Source of the DNA: Maridesulfovibrio sp050916235
GTDB taxonomy: Bacteria > Desulfobacterota > Desulfovibrionia > Desulfovibrionales > Desulfovibrionaceae
Assembly: GCF_050916235.1 (NCBI RefSeq)
Contig: NZ_CP104854.1
Coordinates: 868,001-932,000, forward strand
Direction: 5' to 3'
Length of the DNA: 64,000 bases
Part shown: positions 48,467 through 56,805 of the stretch, piece after piece
Numbering within the stretch: the first letter of the stretch is position 1
Layout of the letters: each line of letters starts with the position of its first letter
The notes under the pieces: model-generated
Database searches by the model: none
What the model was told of the DNA's origin: nothing
The model's input: the letters and a program-made list of their open reading frames with translations, nothing else
Position numbers and translations under genes: made by a program

Positions 48467-49207
48467 ATGAAAAAACTACTGATCACCCTCAGCTGTGTAC
48501 TGGCGATCCTGATTTCTTCTGTCGCCTATGCCGAAACCATCACTGCAGCGGCTGACCCATGGGTTCCTTTCATCAATCCTGATTCCCCCACCCAGGGACT
48601 TTCGATGGAAATTGTTACCGCTGCCTTCAAGACACAGGGCTACGACGTCAAACTGGAAATTGTTCCATGGGTAAGAGCTGAAAACGGTGTAAAAGAAGGC
48701 AGCTACGACATCCTGCCCAACACATGGATGACCGACAAGCGTAAGGCATACCTTAAGTACAGTGCTCCTTATGCTACGAACCAGATCAAATTCATCAAAC
48801 GCAAAGGAGACTCGTTTGAGTACAACGGGCTGTCCAGTCTGGCAGGGAAAACCGTCGGTATAGTAAGCGGATATGGCTACAGTTCCGATTTCATGAACGA
48901 TTCAGGTTTTGTGCGTGAACCAACCACGGAATTGATCACCAACATAAAAAAACTGATCGCGGAAAGAATAGATCTGGCCATATCCGATGAAATCGTAGCC
49001 AAGGCAACCATCTCGCAAAGCAACAGCGCTTTTCTTGATAAAATTGAATTCACTAAAAACGCGATGTCTCAAAATGACCTTCATGTAACATGCGGACTAG
49101 CCAACCCGCGACATTCAGAAATAATTGATGCTTTCAACAAGGGTCTGGAAGCCATCAAGGCAGACGGAACCTACCAGCAGATAATGGCCAAGTACGGAAT
49201 CAAATAA
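48467..49207 (+). CDS. Periplasmic solute-binding protein, family 3 (orphan)
   Basis: A 246-residue exported protein: signal peptide with a hydrophobic core at 4-18 and cleavage near AYAET (about 21-25). The mature part is a two-lobe type II binding protein (AAADPWVPFINPDSPTQGLS near 27-46, WMTDKRKAYLKYSAPY near 88-103, LAGKTVGIVSGYGY near 125-138). Such proteins bind polar amino acids or related ligands for ABC uptake. No permease or ATPase is next to it, so it is either a stray component or a sensor-type protein. It has its own ribosome-binding site and terminator. Confidence 0.88.
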   Translation: MKKLLITLSCVLAILISSVAYAETITAAADPWVPFINPDSPTQGLSMEIVTAAFKTQGYDVKLEIVPWVRAENGVKEGSYDILPNTWMTDKRKAYLKYSAPYATNQIKFIKRKGDSFEYNGLSSLAGKTVGIVSGYGYSSDFMNDSGFVREPTTELITNIKKLIAERIDLAISDEIVAKATISQSNSAFLDKIEFTKNAMSQNDLHVTCGLANPRHSEIIDAFNKGLEAIKADGTYQQIMAKYGIK

Positions 49208-49234
49208 ATTTCCTGCAACATGCAAAACAATAAC

Positions 49235-49275
49235 GGCGGAATCCCTTTCTGTGGAATTCCGCCATTCTCTTTTGA
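49235..49275 (+). terminator. Terminator after the solute-binding protein gene
   Basis: GGCGGAAT / ATTCCGCC with a 13-base loop, followed by ATTCTCTTTTG. Confidence 0.7.
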
Positions 49276-49377
49276 ATCTTTGGTCAATATTCATCTGCCA
49301 GCACAAGTGAAAGAACAACCGTCAGTATTACCGGTTACTAAAACGTTATCTAAGCATCAGGACTACGAACCGTACCG

Positions 49378-50163
49378 CTAATATGAAAAATACCAGTTCC
49401 AGAACGGCGTTCCATATAAGGTCGTCAGCATGGACCCGAGTGCCAGAAACGGGCCGAACGGAATCATTGAGCCATACTCCTTGTTTTTGTCAACGGCCAT
49501 CATCACCAGACCGGCCACAAGACCGGAAAAAGCAGATACCGTTATCACCAACGGCAGGTTCTGCGGTCCGGCCAAGGCCCCGATCATGAACATGATCTTC
49601 ACATCTCCGAGTCCGAGTCCTTCAACTCCCTTAAGGCCGCGGTAAAGCAACCTGAGCGACCAGAACAGCCCTCCGCCGATTCCGGCCCCCATCAATGCCC
49701 CGTCCCAGCCTAGCGGCGTGAGCAGTGCGGCACACGGAACAGCAGCAATTGAACCGGGGATGGTGATTATGTCCGGGAGAATGAATGTCTTGAGGTCAAT
49801 AAATGAAGCCACTATCAGAAGGCCGCCGAAGAACATGTGCAGCAACCACGTTGAAGAAGGTCCGTAAACGATCATCAGCAGGACCGCCCACATAACCGAA
49901 GTAAACTCAACTATCGGATAAAGGGGACTTATCTTCTGTCGGCATGCCGAGCACTTTCCTCCGAGCACAATATAGCTGAGCAGTGGAATATTCTCGTACC
50001 AGCGAATGGTATGCCCGCACTGCGGGCAGGTTGAGCGACGGGGATTGGTCAGGGTCTGTCCGTGTATGTAACGTAAAACACAACAGCCATAGAAACTGCC
50101 GAGCACGGCACCTACAAGGGCCGCCCCAATTATTTCGTGCAAATTGAACGGTAATGCTATCAT
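49378..50163 (-). CDS. Prepilin peptidase (type IV leader peptidase)
   Basis: A 261-residue polytopic A24 aspartic protease. The N-terminal cytoplasmic zinc-type region has CPQCGHTIRWYENIPLLSY and CSACRQKISPLYPIVE; the catalytic aspartates lie in SFIDLKTFILPD and in GLGLGDVKIMF. About eight membrane segments are seen. It removes the leader from type IV prepilins or type II pseudopilins and N-methylates them. ATG at 50163 follows AAGG; the frame stays open 78 bases further up without support. No pilin genes are adjacent. Confidence 0.93.
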   Translation of the reverse strand: MIALPFNLHEIIGAALVGAVLGSFYGCCVLRYIHGQTLTNPRRSTCPQCGHTIRWYENIPLLSYIVLGGKCSACRQKISPLYPIVEFTSVMWAVLLMIVYGPSSTWLLHMFFGGLLIVASFIDLKTFILPDIITIPGSIAAVPCAALLTPLGWDGALMGAGIGGGLFWSLRLLYRGLKGVEGLGLGDVKIMFMIGALAGPQNLPLVITVSAFSGLVAGLVMMAVDKNKEYGSMIPFGPFLALGSMLTTLYGTPFWNWYFSY

Positions 50164-50320
50164 GGTGGCCTTGGAACGCTTGAAGATTTCTGGTTTTCCT
50201 GCAAAACTGCCCTGTCCGATTGATCCACACAGGTGAAACACGGTTCGGGCAGATCACAGGCCGTTGAAATGTGGATACGATACTTACGATGATTGAACAA
50301 GCTTTCTAACGGAGACGCAA

Positions 50321-51610
50321 ATGGGCAGCAAATATAGATTTATACCGGAACTTAGTGCAGAGGAACTGGCCGCAAAGCAACTTGAAGGACTCAAATGGAC
50401 CGTTGGACATACCGCCGCTAACAGCCCGTTCTACGCAGCCCGCTACAAGGATAAGGGAATCACCCCCGGTGATATTAACTCGCTTGAAGATCTCACGAAA
50501 CTGCCCTTTACCACCGCAGATGACCTCAAGGACGGCTACCCCCTCCCGCTGCTGTCAGTTCCCGAGGAAAGAGTGGTGCGCATCCACGGTTCCAGCGGAA
50601 CGACCGGTAAGCGCAAAATCCTTTCCTACACTCAGAAGGACATCGACACCTGGAAAAATATGTTTGCCCGCTGCTATGAACTGGCAGGGCTGAATACCCT
50701 TGACCGGGTTCAGGTCTGTGTCGGTTACGGTCTCTGGACGGCCGGAGCCGGATTCCAGCTCGGTTCGGAACACTTCGGAGCCATGACCCTGCCTGTGGGA
50801 CCGGGGATGCTTGAAATCCAGCTTCAGATCCTTGTGGACCTTGAGGCAACCTGTCTCTGCTCCACCGCCTCAATGGCCCTGCTTCTCGGCGAGGAAGCCC
50901 AGAAAGCAGGTCTCACCGACAAGCTGAAGCTCAAACGCTGTATTTTCGGGGGCGAAGCACATACCCCCAAAATGCGTAAACAGTTCGAGGAATCCCTCGG
51001 ACTCGAATCCAGCCACGATATTTCCGGCATGACTGAACTATACGGTCCCGGTGCCGGTATAGAATGTCTTGCCCACGAGGGCATCCACTACTGGGCCGAC
51101 GAATACATCGCCGAGATAATCGATCCGGTCACCCTCCAGCCCGTACCCGATGGAGAAATAGGAGAACTTGTCGTAACCTCCCTGAACAAGGAGGCCTCTC
51201 CGCTGATCCGCTACCGCACCCGCGACCTGACCCGCATTATCCCCGGACAGTGCTCCTGCGGATGCTCAATGCCGCGCCACGACATAATTTCCGGCCGCAG
51301 TGACGACATGTTCATCTTCCGCGGGGTAAACATCTATCCCGGACAGATTGCATCCGTCCTCGAATCCTTCCCAAAAGCCAGTTCTGAATACCAGATCTAC
51401 CTCGAACGGCGCGAAGGGCTCGACCACATGACTGTGCGTGTCGAACGCAAACCCGGAGTGTCTGAAGCCAACGACTCCAATCTCGCCAAGGCCATCTGCG
51501 AGGAGATCCGTAAGTATATCCTCGTTCGCTCAAATGTTGAAATCCTCAAGCCGGGCCTGCTGCCACGCAGCTTCGCTAAAACCAAACGCGTTTTTGACGA
51601 ACGCGGGTAA
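50321..51610 (+). CDS. Phenylacetate-CoA ligase family protein
   Basis: A 429-residue adenylate-forming enzyme of the PaaK type. It has HGSSGTTGKRK near 88-98 (AMP-binding P-loop), a GGEAHTPKMRKQFEESLG segment near 210, SGMTELYGPGAGIEC near 232-246, YRTRDLTRI near 300 and a small C-terminal domain with GRSDDMFIFRGVNIYPGQI near 327-345. It would activate an aryl or short acid to its CoA thioester. Desulfovibrio genomes often carry several PaaK copies with unknown substrates. It is monocistronic; an intergenic repeat starts just after its stop. Confidence 0.9.
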   Translation: MGSKYRFIPELSAEELAAKQLEGLKWTVGHTAANSPFYAARYKDKGITPGDINSLEDLTKLPFTTADDLKDGYPLPLLSVPEERVVRIHGSSGTTGKRKILSYTQKDIDTWKNMFARCYELAGLNTLDRVQVCVGYGLWTAGAGFQLGSEHFGAMTLPVGPGMLEIQLQILVDLEATCLCSTASMALLLGEEAQKAGLTDKLKLKRCIFGGEAHTPKMRKQFEESLGLESSHDISGMTELYGPGAGIECLAHEGIHYWADEYIAEIIDPVTLQPVPDGEIGELVVTSLNKEASPLIRYRTRDLTRIIPGQCSCGCSMPRHDIISGRSDDMFIFRGVNIYPGQIASVLESFPKASSEYQIYLERREGLDHMTVRVERKPGVSEANDSNLAKAICEEIRKYILVRSNVEILKPGLLPRSFAKTKRVFDERG

Positions 51611-51616
51611 CAAAAG

Positions 51617-51715
51617 ATGCCTCCGGCGGCCAAAGAAACCTTTGAAAAGGTTTCTTTGGACTCTTCCAAACTTTTTAGCAGGGCTTCGCCGCTTCGTATG
51701 ACTAAAAGTCATTTG
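51617..51715 (+). repeat. Dispersed intergenic repeat, copy A
   Basis: It starts GATGCCTCCGGCGGCC seven bases after the PaaK-like stop. A perfect 14-pair hairpin follows (CCAAAGAAACCTTT / AAAGGTTTCTTTGG), then ACTCTTCCAAACTTTTTAGC and a tail GGCTTCGCCGCTTCGTATGA. Copies with the same order of blocks are seen at 51.9, 52.7 and (tail only) 62.5 kb. Confidence 0.8.
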
Positions 51716-51734
51716 AGGACATCAAAGACAAAAT

Positions 51735-51772
51735 AAAAGACCCTGCCCACGGAAACATGGGCAGGGTCTTTT
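51735..51772. terminator. Bidirectional terminator between repeat copies
   Basis: AAAAGACCCTGCCCA / TGGGCAGGGTCTTTT form a perfect 15-pair stem with an eight-base loop, about 125 bases after the PaaK-like stop. Confidence 0.85.
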
Positions 51773-51896
51773 GCTTATATGGCTATAGCCTTAGCCCGAA
51801 TATCTCATCAAGATATGCATCACAAGCATTTTTATAAAATTAAAACAATGAATTGCCTATGCTTAGCCTGCTTTTGGTTAATGACAATTTTTCAAT

Positions 51897-51988
51897 TCAT
51901 GCAGCGAAGCTTGCTCAAAGTTTTTGGGATTCTAAAACCTTTTTGACAAAAAGGTTTTTAGCCCCCGGAGGACCGCCAGAGGCATACT
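51897..51988 (-). repeat. Dispersed intergenic repeat, copy B
   Basis: On the minus strand TATGCCTCTGGCGG is followed by an extra TCCTCCGGGGGC block, a hairpin CTAAAAACCTTTTTG / CAAAAAGGTTTTAG, then GAATCCCAAAAACTTTGAGC and a tail AAGCTTCGCTGC. It begins about 30 bases after the gmhB stop. Stem bases differ from copy A but remain paired. Confidence 0.75.
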
Positions 51989-52018
51989 TTTACTAACTCT
52001 CCAACATATAATAAAAAA

Positions 52019-52552
52019 CTACTTTTGCTGTAGAATAAACTTGACGGCATCGACAAGGTCATCTGCTATGTATGTTGCCTTGCCCTGACACTTGGGTTCT
52101 TCTTTTCGGCCCTTTCCGGTACGCACAAGGATTGCCCCTGCTCCCTTTGACAGCCCCAGTTCCACGTCACAGAGCTTATCCCCGATTACATAGCAGTCGG
52201 TGGGATTCATGCCGAATTCAGCTATGGCCTGATCAAACATCCCGGCTGCCGGCTTTCGGCAATCGCAATTTTCATCCGGCCCATGCGGGCAGTGGTACAC
52301 TGCGGCAAACTTGACTTCGCTACCTGCAAGAAGTTCTTCCATGCGCCTGTTAACGGCCCGCATATCGGATTCAGAGTAATAGCCGCGACCTATCCCGGAC
52401 TGGTTGGTAACAACAATTAGCCCGAAACCGGCCTCAGCCATCATTTTCAAACCTTCACTAGCGCCCGGAATCAACTCCACCCCTGCCGGATCGCTGAGGT
52501 AATGCTTGTCGACAATGATTGTACCGTCACGATCAAGCAGAATGTACTTCAT
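52019..52552 (-). CDS. gmhB: D-glycero-D-manno-heptose-1,7-bisphosphate 7-phosphatase (HAD-IIIA)
   Basis: A 177-residue HAD-IIIA phosphatase. The nucleophile motif is LLDRDGTII at 5-13, motif II is VVTNQSG near 47-53, and the zinc site CPHGPDENCDCRKP is near 88-101, followed by YVIGDKLCDVELG. The zinc loop is diagnostic of GmhB over histidinol phosphatase, though members of this branch can be mis-assigned. It acts in ADP-heptose synthesis for LPS core. It may be read through from the upstream envelope operon. Confidence 0.9.
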   Translation of the reverse strand: MKYILLDRDGTIIVDKHYLSDPAGVELIPGASEGLKMMAEAGFGLIVVTNQSGIGRGYYSESDMRAVNRRMEELLAGSEVKFAAVYHCPHGPDENCDCRKPAAGMFDQAIAEFGMNPTDCYVIGDKLCDVELGLSKGAGAILVRTGKGRKEEPKCQGKATYIADDLVDAVKFILQQK

Positions 52553-52566
52553 TACTTTATTCCATT

Positions 52567-52602
52567 AAAAAGGGGAGAACTGAAAATTCAGTCCTCCCCT
52601 GC
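52567..52602 (-). terminator. Terminator between the TPR gene and gmhB
   Basis: On the minus strand GGGGAGGACTGAA and TTCAGTTCTCCCC pair with one mismatch and are followed by TTTTTAATGG. It lies 14 bases upstream of gmhB, so gmhB may need its own promoter or partial read-through. Confidence 0.7.
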
Positions 52603-52638
52603 TTTATCAATTTAATCCGAACGGCCCGGCCACGCCGG

Positions 52639-52716
52639 TAGCGACAGCCTACTAAAAGTTTTTGAAGAGTCCAGAGAAACTTTTTACAAAAAGTTTCTCT
52701 GGCCGCCGGAGGCATT
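52639..52716 (-). repeat. Dispersed intergenic repeat, copy C
   Basis: On the minus strand it begins AATGCCTCCGGCGGCC a few bases after the TPR-gene stop. A perfect 15-pair hairpin with a two-base loop follows (CCAGAGAAACTTTTT / AAAAAGTTTCTCTGG), then ACTCTTCAAAAACTTTTAG. Relative to copy A, two stem positions have changed on both arms so that pairing is kept. Confidence 0.8.
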
Positions 52717-52718
52717 AT

Positions 52719-53522
52719 TTACTTGCCTATCTTCTTCAAGGCGAACTTGAGCATTTTTTCCGCTTCAGCGAAATTGGGATTGATGGCAACGGCCTTTTCT
52801 GCAGCCTGGGCCATCTTGCCCCATTTCTGCCAGTCATAGTAAAGACGACCAGTGTTGAAGTAGAGATACTCGTCCTTGTTATTGATCTGCAAAGCCTTGA
52901 GATAGTATTTCTCGGCAGCTTCAAAATCCTTCATCTTGCGTAGAACAATTCCGATGCGGTTATAGAGGAAGATCGCATCGGGGTCATTGGCAAGAGCCTG
53001 TTCAAGATATTCGAGAGCTTCGCTATAAAGTCCGGACTTGATGAACTTATCGGCAATCTCAGCCCGCAGCTCTGTGTCATCCTTGAATTCGCGGATGAGC
53101 TTGTTGAAAAGCTTCTGAGCTTCAGAAACCTTGTTCTCTTCAATAAGGGCCTGCCCTTGCTCAAGAGTCTCCCGTTTCTTCTTTTCCATGGCCGCCAGCA
53201 TCTGCTGAGCATTGGCACTAACGTTCTTCTGAAGCTCCTGCAGAATCTCCCGCAGAGTATCAAGCAGTTCCTTTTCTTCACCACGGACATAACTGATGAT
53301 CAGGGGATAATCTTCCCTGAGCTTCTTGTCGCTGTTCAGAATATGAACTGTGTTGTCCAGCAGGTCCTGAAACTCCTCGCGTTCGGACTTCATCAGCCCG
53401 CCCTTGAGGATAACAAGTACAGCATCATAAACAGCCTGTACGGCTGCCATGGCTTTCTGCTGCTTGAGCAAAGAAGAAATGCCGGACAGCTTTTTTCTGG
53501 CATTGGTAAGTTCACCGGACAT
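52719..53522 (-). CDS. Tetratricopeptide-repeat protein
   Basis: A 267-residue soluble protein. The N-terminal half is helical and charged; the C-terminal half has at least three TPR units (EALEYLEQALANDPDAIFLYN near 169-189, cited in part; AAEKYYLKALQINNKDEYLY; AAEKAVAINPNFAEAEKML). It has no signal peptide. TPR proteins hold other proteins together; the partner is unknown. It lies 30 bases after carA in the same direction and probably shares its transcript. Confidence 0.88.
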   Translation of the reverse strand: MSGELTNARKKLSGISSLLKQQKAMAAVQAVYDAVLVILKGGLMKSEREEFQDLLDNTVHILNSDKKLREDYPLIISYVRGEEKELLDTLREILQELQKNVSANAQQMLAAMEKKKRETLEQGQALIEENKVSEAQKLFNKLIREFKDDTELRAEIADKFIKSGLYSEALEYLEQALANDPDAIFLYNRIGIVLRKMKDFEAAEKYYLKALQINNKDEYLYFNTGRLYYDWQKWGKMAQAAEKAVAINPNFAEAEKMLKFALKKIGK

Positions 53523-53552
53523 TATGGTCTCCGACGTTATGTTTTGCCGCGT

Positions 53553-54677
53553 CTACTTTCCGGTTGCCTCTTTTACCAGGTTACGGAATCTGGCGAAGAA
53601 ATAGCAGCTGTCATGCGGACCGGGTGCTGCTTCCGGGTGGAACTGGATCGCGATAATCGGCTTGGTTTTATGAGCAAATCCCTCAAGAGTTTCATCATTG
53701 AGGTTCTTATGGGTGATTTTAAGATCGGAACAGTCGGAAATGTCAACGCAAAACCCATGGTTTTGTGAAGAAATCTCGATTTTTTTGCTTTCCATGTCCA
53801 TAACCGGATGGTTACAGCCGTGATGACCGAACTTAAGTTTGAAAGCCTTGCCGCCGAGAGCCTGACCGAGGATCTGGTGTCCAAGGCAGATACCGGCAAC
53901 GGGCAGGTCTTCACAGAAAGAACGCGCACTGTTTACGGCATGGTCCAGAACGGCCGGGTCTCCGGGACCGTTGGAAAGGAAGATGGCATCAGGCTCAAGG
54001 GCTCTGATCTGCTCTTCGGTAAAGAACGAAGGTACGGACAGAACCTCAAAGCCCTGCGCGTCGAGAAGGCGCAGGATATTCCACTTCACACCGTAGTCGA
54101 TGAGGATAAGACGCGGACCCTTGTCTTCCCATTTGTAACCGGAGGTTACATCCACGGGAACAGGCTTTCCTTCTTTCCATGCGTAGCAGGTTTCGGAGGT
54201 AACGGTGTCGGCGAGGTTCAGCCCTTCCATGGTAGGGAGCTGTTTTGCCTTTTCCACCAGTTTCGCAGGATCAAGCTCTTCGGTAGAGATGATACCGCGC
54301 ATGGCGCCGTTGATACGCAGGTGGCGGGTCAGGGCACGGGTATCAATTCCTTCAATACCCATGATGCCTGCCTCTTTGAGATATTCTGGCAGTGATTTAA
54401 CGGAACGCCAGTTGGAAGGATGCTTGCAGCATTCCTTGACGATAAAAGCGGCAACATGAACCTTTGCGGATTCAATGTCTTCTTCGGTGATGCCGTAGTT
54501 GCCGATAAGAGGATAGGTCATGCAGACCATCTGTCCGGTATACGAGGGGTCGGTGAGGACTTCCTGATATCCGGTCATTCCGGTGTTGAAGATAGCTTCT
54601 CCGCCAGATTCTCCGGGTCCGGTGAAGGAGGTGCCTTCGAACCAGGTGCCGTCTTCAAGTGCCAGTATGGCTTTCAT
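53553..54677 (-). CDS. carA: Carbamoyl-phosphate synthase small subunit
   Basis: A 374-residue glutamine amidotransferase subunit. The N-terminal domain has LEDGTWFEGTSFTG and NTGMTGYQEVLTDPSY; the class I amidotransferase has the Cys nucleophile in VAGICLGHQILGQALGG and the His-Glu pair in AIQFHPEAAPGPHD. It supplies ammonia from glutamine to CarB, which is not in the window. Its ATG overlaps the kdsB stop by four bases, so it is translationally coupled to an LPS gene. Confidence 0.96.
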   Translation of the reverse strand: MKAILALEDGTWFEGTSFTGPGESGGEAIFNTGMTGYQEVLTDPSYTGQMVCMTYPLIGNYGITEEDIESAKVHVAAFIVKECCKHPSNWRSVKSLPEYLKEAGIMGIEGIDTRALTRHLRINGAMRGIISTEELDPAKLVEKAKQLPTMEGLNLADTVTSETCYAWKEGKPVPVDVTSGYKWEDKGPRLILIDYGVKWNILRLLDAQGFEVLSVPSFFTEEQIRALEPDAIFLSNGPGDPAVLDHAVNSARSFCEDLPVAGICLGHQILGQALGGKAFKLKFGHHGCNHPVMDMESKKIEISSQNHGFCVDISDCSDLKITHKNLNDETLEGFAHKTKPIIAIQFHPEAAPGPHDSCYFFARFRNLVKEATGK

Positions 54678-55417
54678 ATTTTTTCCCTCTCAAGAATCTT
54701 TATTGCTGTATCCAGGTCTTCAGGGCGGTCAACTCCATGGCAGGAGTGTGCGGTAATTGTGACGTGGATGGGTATGCCGTTTTCCAGCAGTCGCAACTGT
54801 TCCAGCCGCTCTCTCTTTTCAAGCGGAGAAACAGCCATGCCGGCGAAGGCTTCAAGGGCTTCCATGCGGAAACCGTACAGGCCGATATGTAGAAGGTAAT
54901 TCCCGTCGTCATCATGGGAATATGGGATAGGTGCGCGGGAAAAGTATAACGCCCGGCTGTCTTTTGCAAGCGCAACTTTTACCCGGTCCGGACTTAGGGC
55001 CTCCTGAGCACTGATAGGCGAAGCCAGAGTGGTTACCCTGACACTGCCGTCGGAAAAAGGACTGACCAGTTCACTGAGCATCTCGGGGGCGAGGCAGGGC
55101 TCGTCTCCCTGAATGTTCACTACGACGGAATCACCGGGCAGCCCCAGCTTCTGGGCGGCCTCCAGCACACGGTCGGTACCGCTGGTGTGGGTGGAAGCAG
55201 TCATCACGGCCGGTACGCCGTGTTTTTCCGCTGCCTCCATTATAAGTTCGCTGTCCGTGGCCAGGACAACCTTGTCCATTTCAGGGCATTTGGACGCCCG
55301 GTTCCAGACATGCCAGAACATGGGCTTTCCGCAGATGTCCGCCAACGGCTTTCCGGGGAAACGGCTGGAGTCATAACGGGCAGGGATAATGCCGTAACAA
55401 CCGTAGGTAATGCTCAT
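54674..55417 (-). CDS. kdsB: 3-deoxy-manno-octulosonate cytidylyltransferase
   Basis: A 247-residue CMP-Kdo synthetase: GIIPARYDSSRFPGKPLADI at 9-28, a QGDEPCLAPEML segment near 104-115, and the HIGLYGFRMEAL segment near 175-186. It activates Kdo for lipid A attachment; waaA, which uses CMP-Kdo, lies directly upstream in the operon. Confidence 0.95.
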   Translation of the reverse strand: MSITYGCYGIIPARYDSSRFPGKPLADICGKPMFWHVWNRASKCPEMDKVVLATDSELIMEAAEKHGVPAVMTASTHTSGTDRVLEAAQKLGLPGDSVVVNIQGDEPCLAPEMLSELVSPFSDGSVRVTTLASPISAQEALSPDRVKVALAKDSRALYFSRAPIPYSHDDDGNYLLHIGLYGFRMEALEAFAGMAVSPLEKRERLEQLRLLENGIPIHVTITAHSCHGVDRPEDLDTAIKILEREKI

Positions 55418-55470
55418 TTAGTTCCTTTTTCTCAAATGTCCCCGGCTACATTCCGGAGGACTGCGCAGTG

Positions 55471-56748
55471 CTATTTACAGTTACGTTTAATGGCTGCACA
55501 CGCCGCATCGGTGCCGCCACGCATTTCTTCAAGATATTTATCGAAATCGCCTTTAACCTTTTCAGGTTTCACAGGCCTCTTGCTGATGTCCAGCAGGGCC
55601 TGCAGGACTCCTTCCCAATCCTTCTCCTGTCTGGCAAGTTTCTGCTCGAAAATCTCTTCGCCGATCCAGGTGAAGTTGGACCAGTACGGCCCGATTACCG
55701 GTGTAATGCCATGCGCCAGAGGCTCAAGGAAGTTCTGCCCGCCAACGGGAGCAAGTGTGCCGCCGATAAATGCCGCGCGGGCAAGGGGAAAGGCTGAATT
55801 CATCTCACCGAAAACATCCCAGAGGACCACGTGGCCGAAAGGTGCGTTTCCTTCGATCTCCGACCGCAGAATCCACGGTAGCCCGGCTTCTTCAAGCATG
55901 GACTTCCAGGCATCTATGCGATGCATATGCCGGGGGAACAAGCCGATAACGGTCTTGGGACGTTCGGATTTGATTCCTTGAACCAGCTTGAGGACCTGCG
56001 ACTCCTCCTCCTTGCGAACCGAGCCCAGAATTATGAACGGGGTCTTGGGGCGGAAGATGGAGGAAAGCGGGTTGGCCGTGTAGGGAACAGCCTCCGCAGT
56101 GACGGTCCCGTCAAACTTGACGTTGGGCATGGTTGAAACCTTGTCGATCTCAAACAGGGTCCTGAACCGGGTGGCATCGTCTTCGGAAATTGCCAGAATC
56201 TCTTCAGGGGCCACAGACTGGAAAAATTCAGGGAACGCCATGTACCCGGCAAGGCTTTTGGTAGTCATGCGTCCGTTTATGATCAGGACCTTTACGTTTT
56301 TTTCCCTGCAGGCGGCCAGAAAACCGGGCCAGATTTCAGTTTCAACCAGTACCACCAGCTTCGGCTGCACGGCTTCAAGAGCCTTTCCGGCCAGTTCGGG
56401 ACTGTCAAAAGGAAAATATGTAACGGCAGCGGATACTCTTCTGGTGTTCGGTGTCAGCCGGTAGGCGGTCCTTTCAAGCTCGGACAATCCCTGTGCCGTA
56501 TTTGTGGTCAGCAGGAATCTGGTGGGCCGGTCCATGGAAATGGCATCCATAATCCGGGTCACGATCTTGGCCTCACCTGCGGAAGCGGCCTGAATCCAGA
56601 TATCCGCACGGGGCGGAAGGCTGTGCTTTAGTGTTCTGCGGTCAAACCCTTCCCTGAGACGGTCATTGCGTTTCAGAAAGGGAATGGCGGCTTTCCAGCC
56701 GAGTCCGTAAAGAAATGAGGCTGTCCTTAGCTTGAGGGATTTCGACAT
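55471..56748 (-). CDS. waaA: 3-deoxy-D-manno-octulosonic acid transferase
   Basis: A 425-residue GT30 enzyme: the Ser-Ala-Gly-Glu core IWIQAASAGEAKI near 50-62, a PKLVVLVETEIWPGFLAACR segment near 129-148, ILGSVRKEEE near 238, and the C-terminal FIGGTLAPVGGQNFLEPLAHG near 333-353 (in parts). It transfers Kdo from CMP-Kdo to lipid A precursors at the inner membrane. It lies in the ddl-waaA-kdsB operon with gaps of about 55 bases. Confidence 0.95.
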   Translation of the reverse strand: MSKSLKLRTASFLYGLGWKAAIPFLKRNDRLREGFDRRTLKHSLPPRADIWIQAASAGEAKIVTRIMDAISMDRPTRFLLTTNTAQGLSELERTAYRLTPNTRRVSAAVTYFPFDSPELAGKALEAVQPKLVVLVETEIWPGFLAACREKNVKVLIINGRMTTKSLAGYMAFPEFFQSVAPEEILAISEDDATRFRTLFEIDKVSTMPNVKFDGTVTAEAVPYTANPLSSIFRPKTPFIILGSVRKEEESQVLKLVQGIKSERPKTVIGLFPRHMHRIDAWKSMLEEAGLPWILRSEIEGNAPFGHVVLWDVFGEMNSAFPLARAAFIGGTLAPVGGQNFLEPLAHGITPVIGPYWSNFTWIGEEIFEQKLARQEKDWEGVLQALLDISKRPVKPEKVKGDFDKYLEEMRGGTDAACAAIKRNCK

Positions 56749-56805
56749 GTGTTGATCCTGACGTTTCCGTTCCGCGGCCTGCCCGGTGGGCGGACCCTGT
56801 TAAAA

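Larger units (their letters stand above)
51611..52018. other. Repeat-bearing intergenic region
   Basis: 408 bases without a gene between the convergent PaaK-like gene and gmhB. It holds two copies of a dispersed repeat in opposite orientation (51617-51715 and 51897-51988) and a strong hairpin terminator between them. No further coding frame is supported. Confidence 0.75.
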
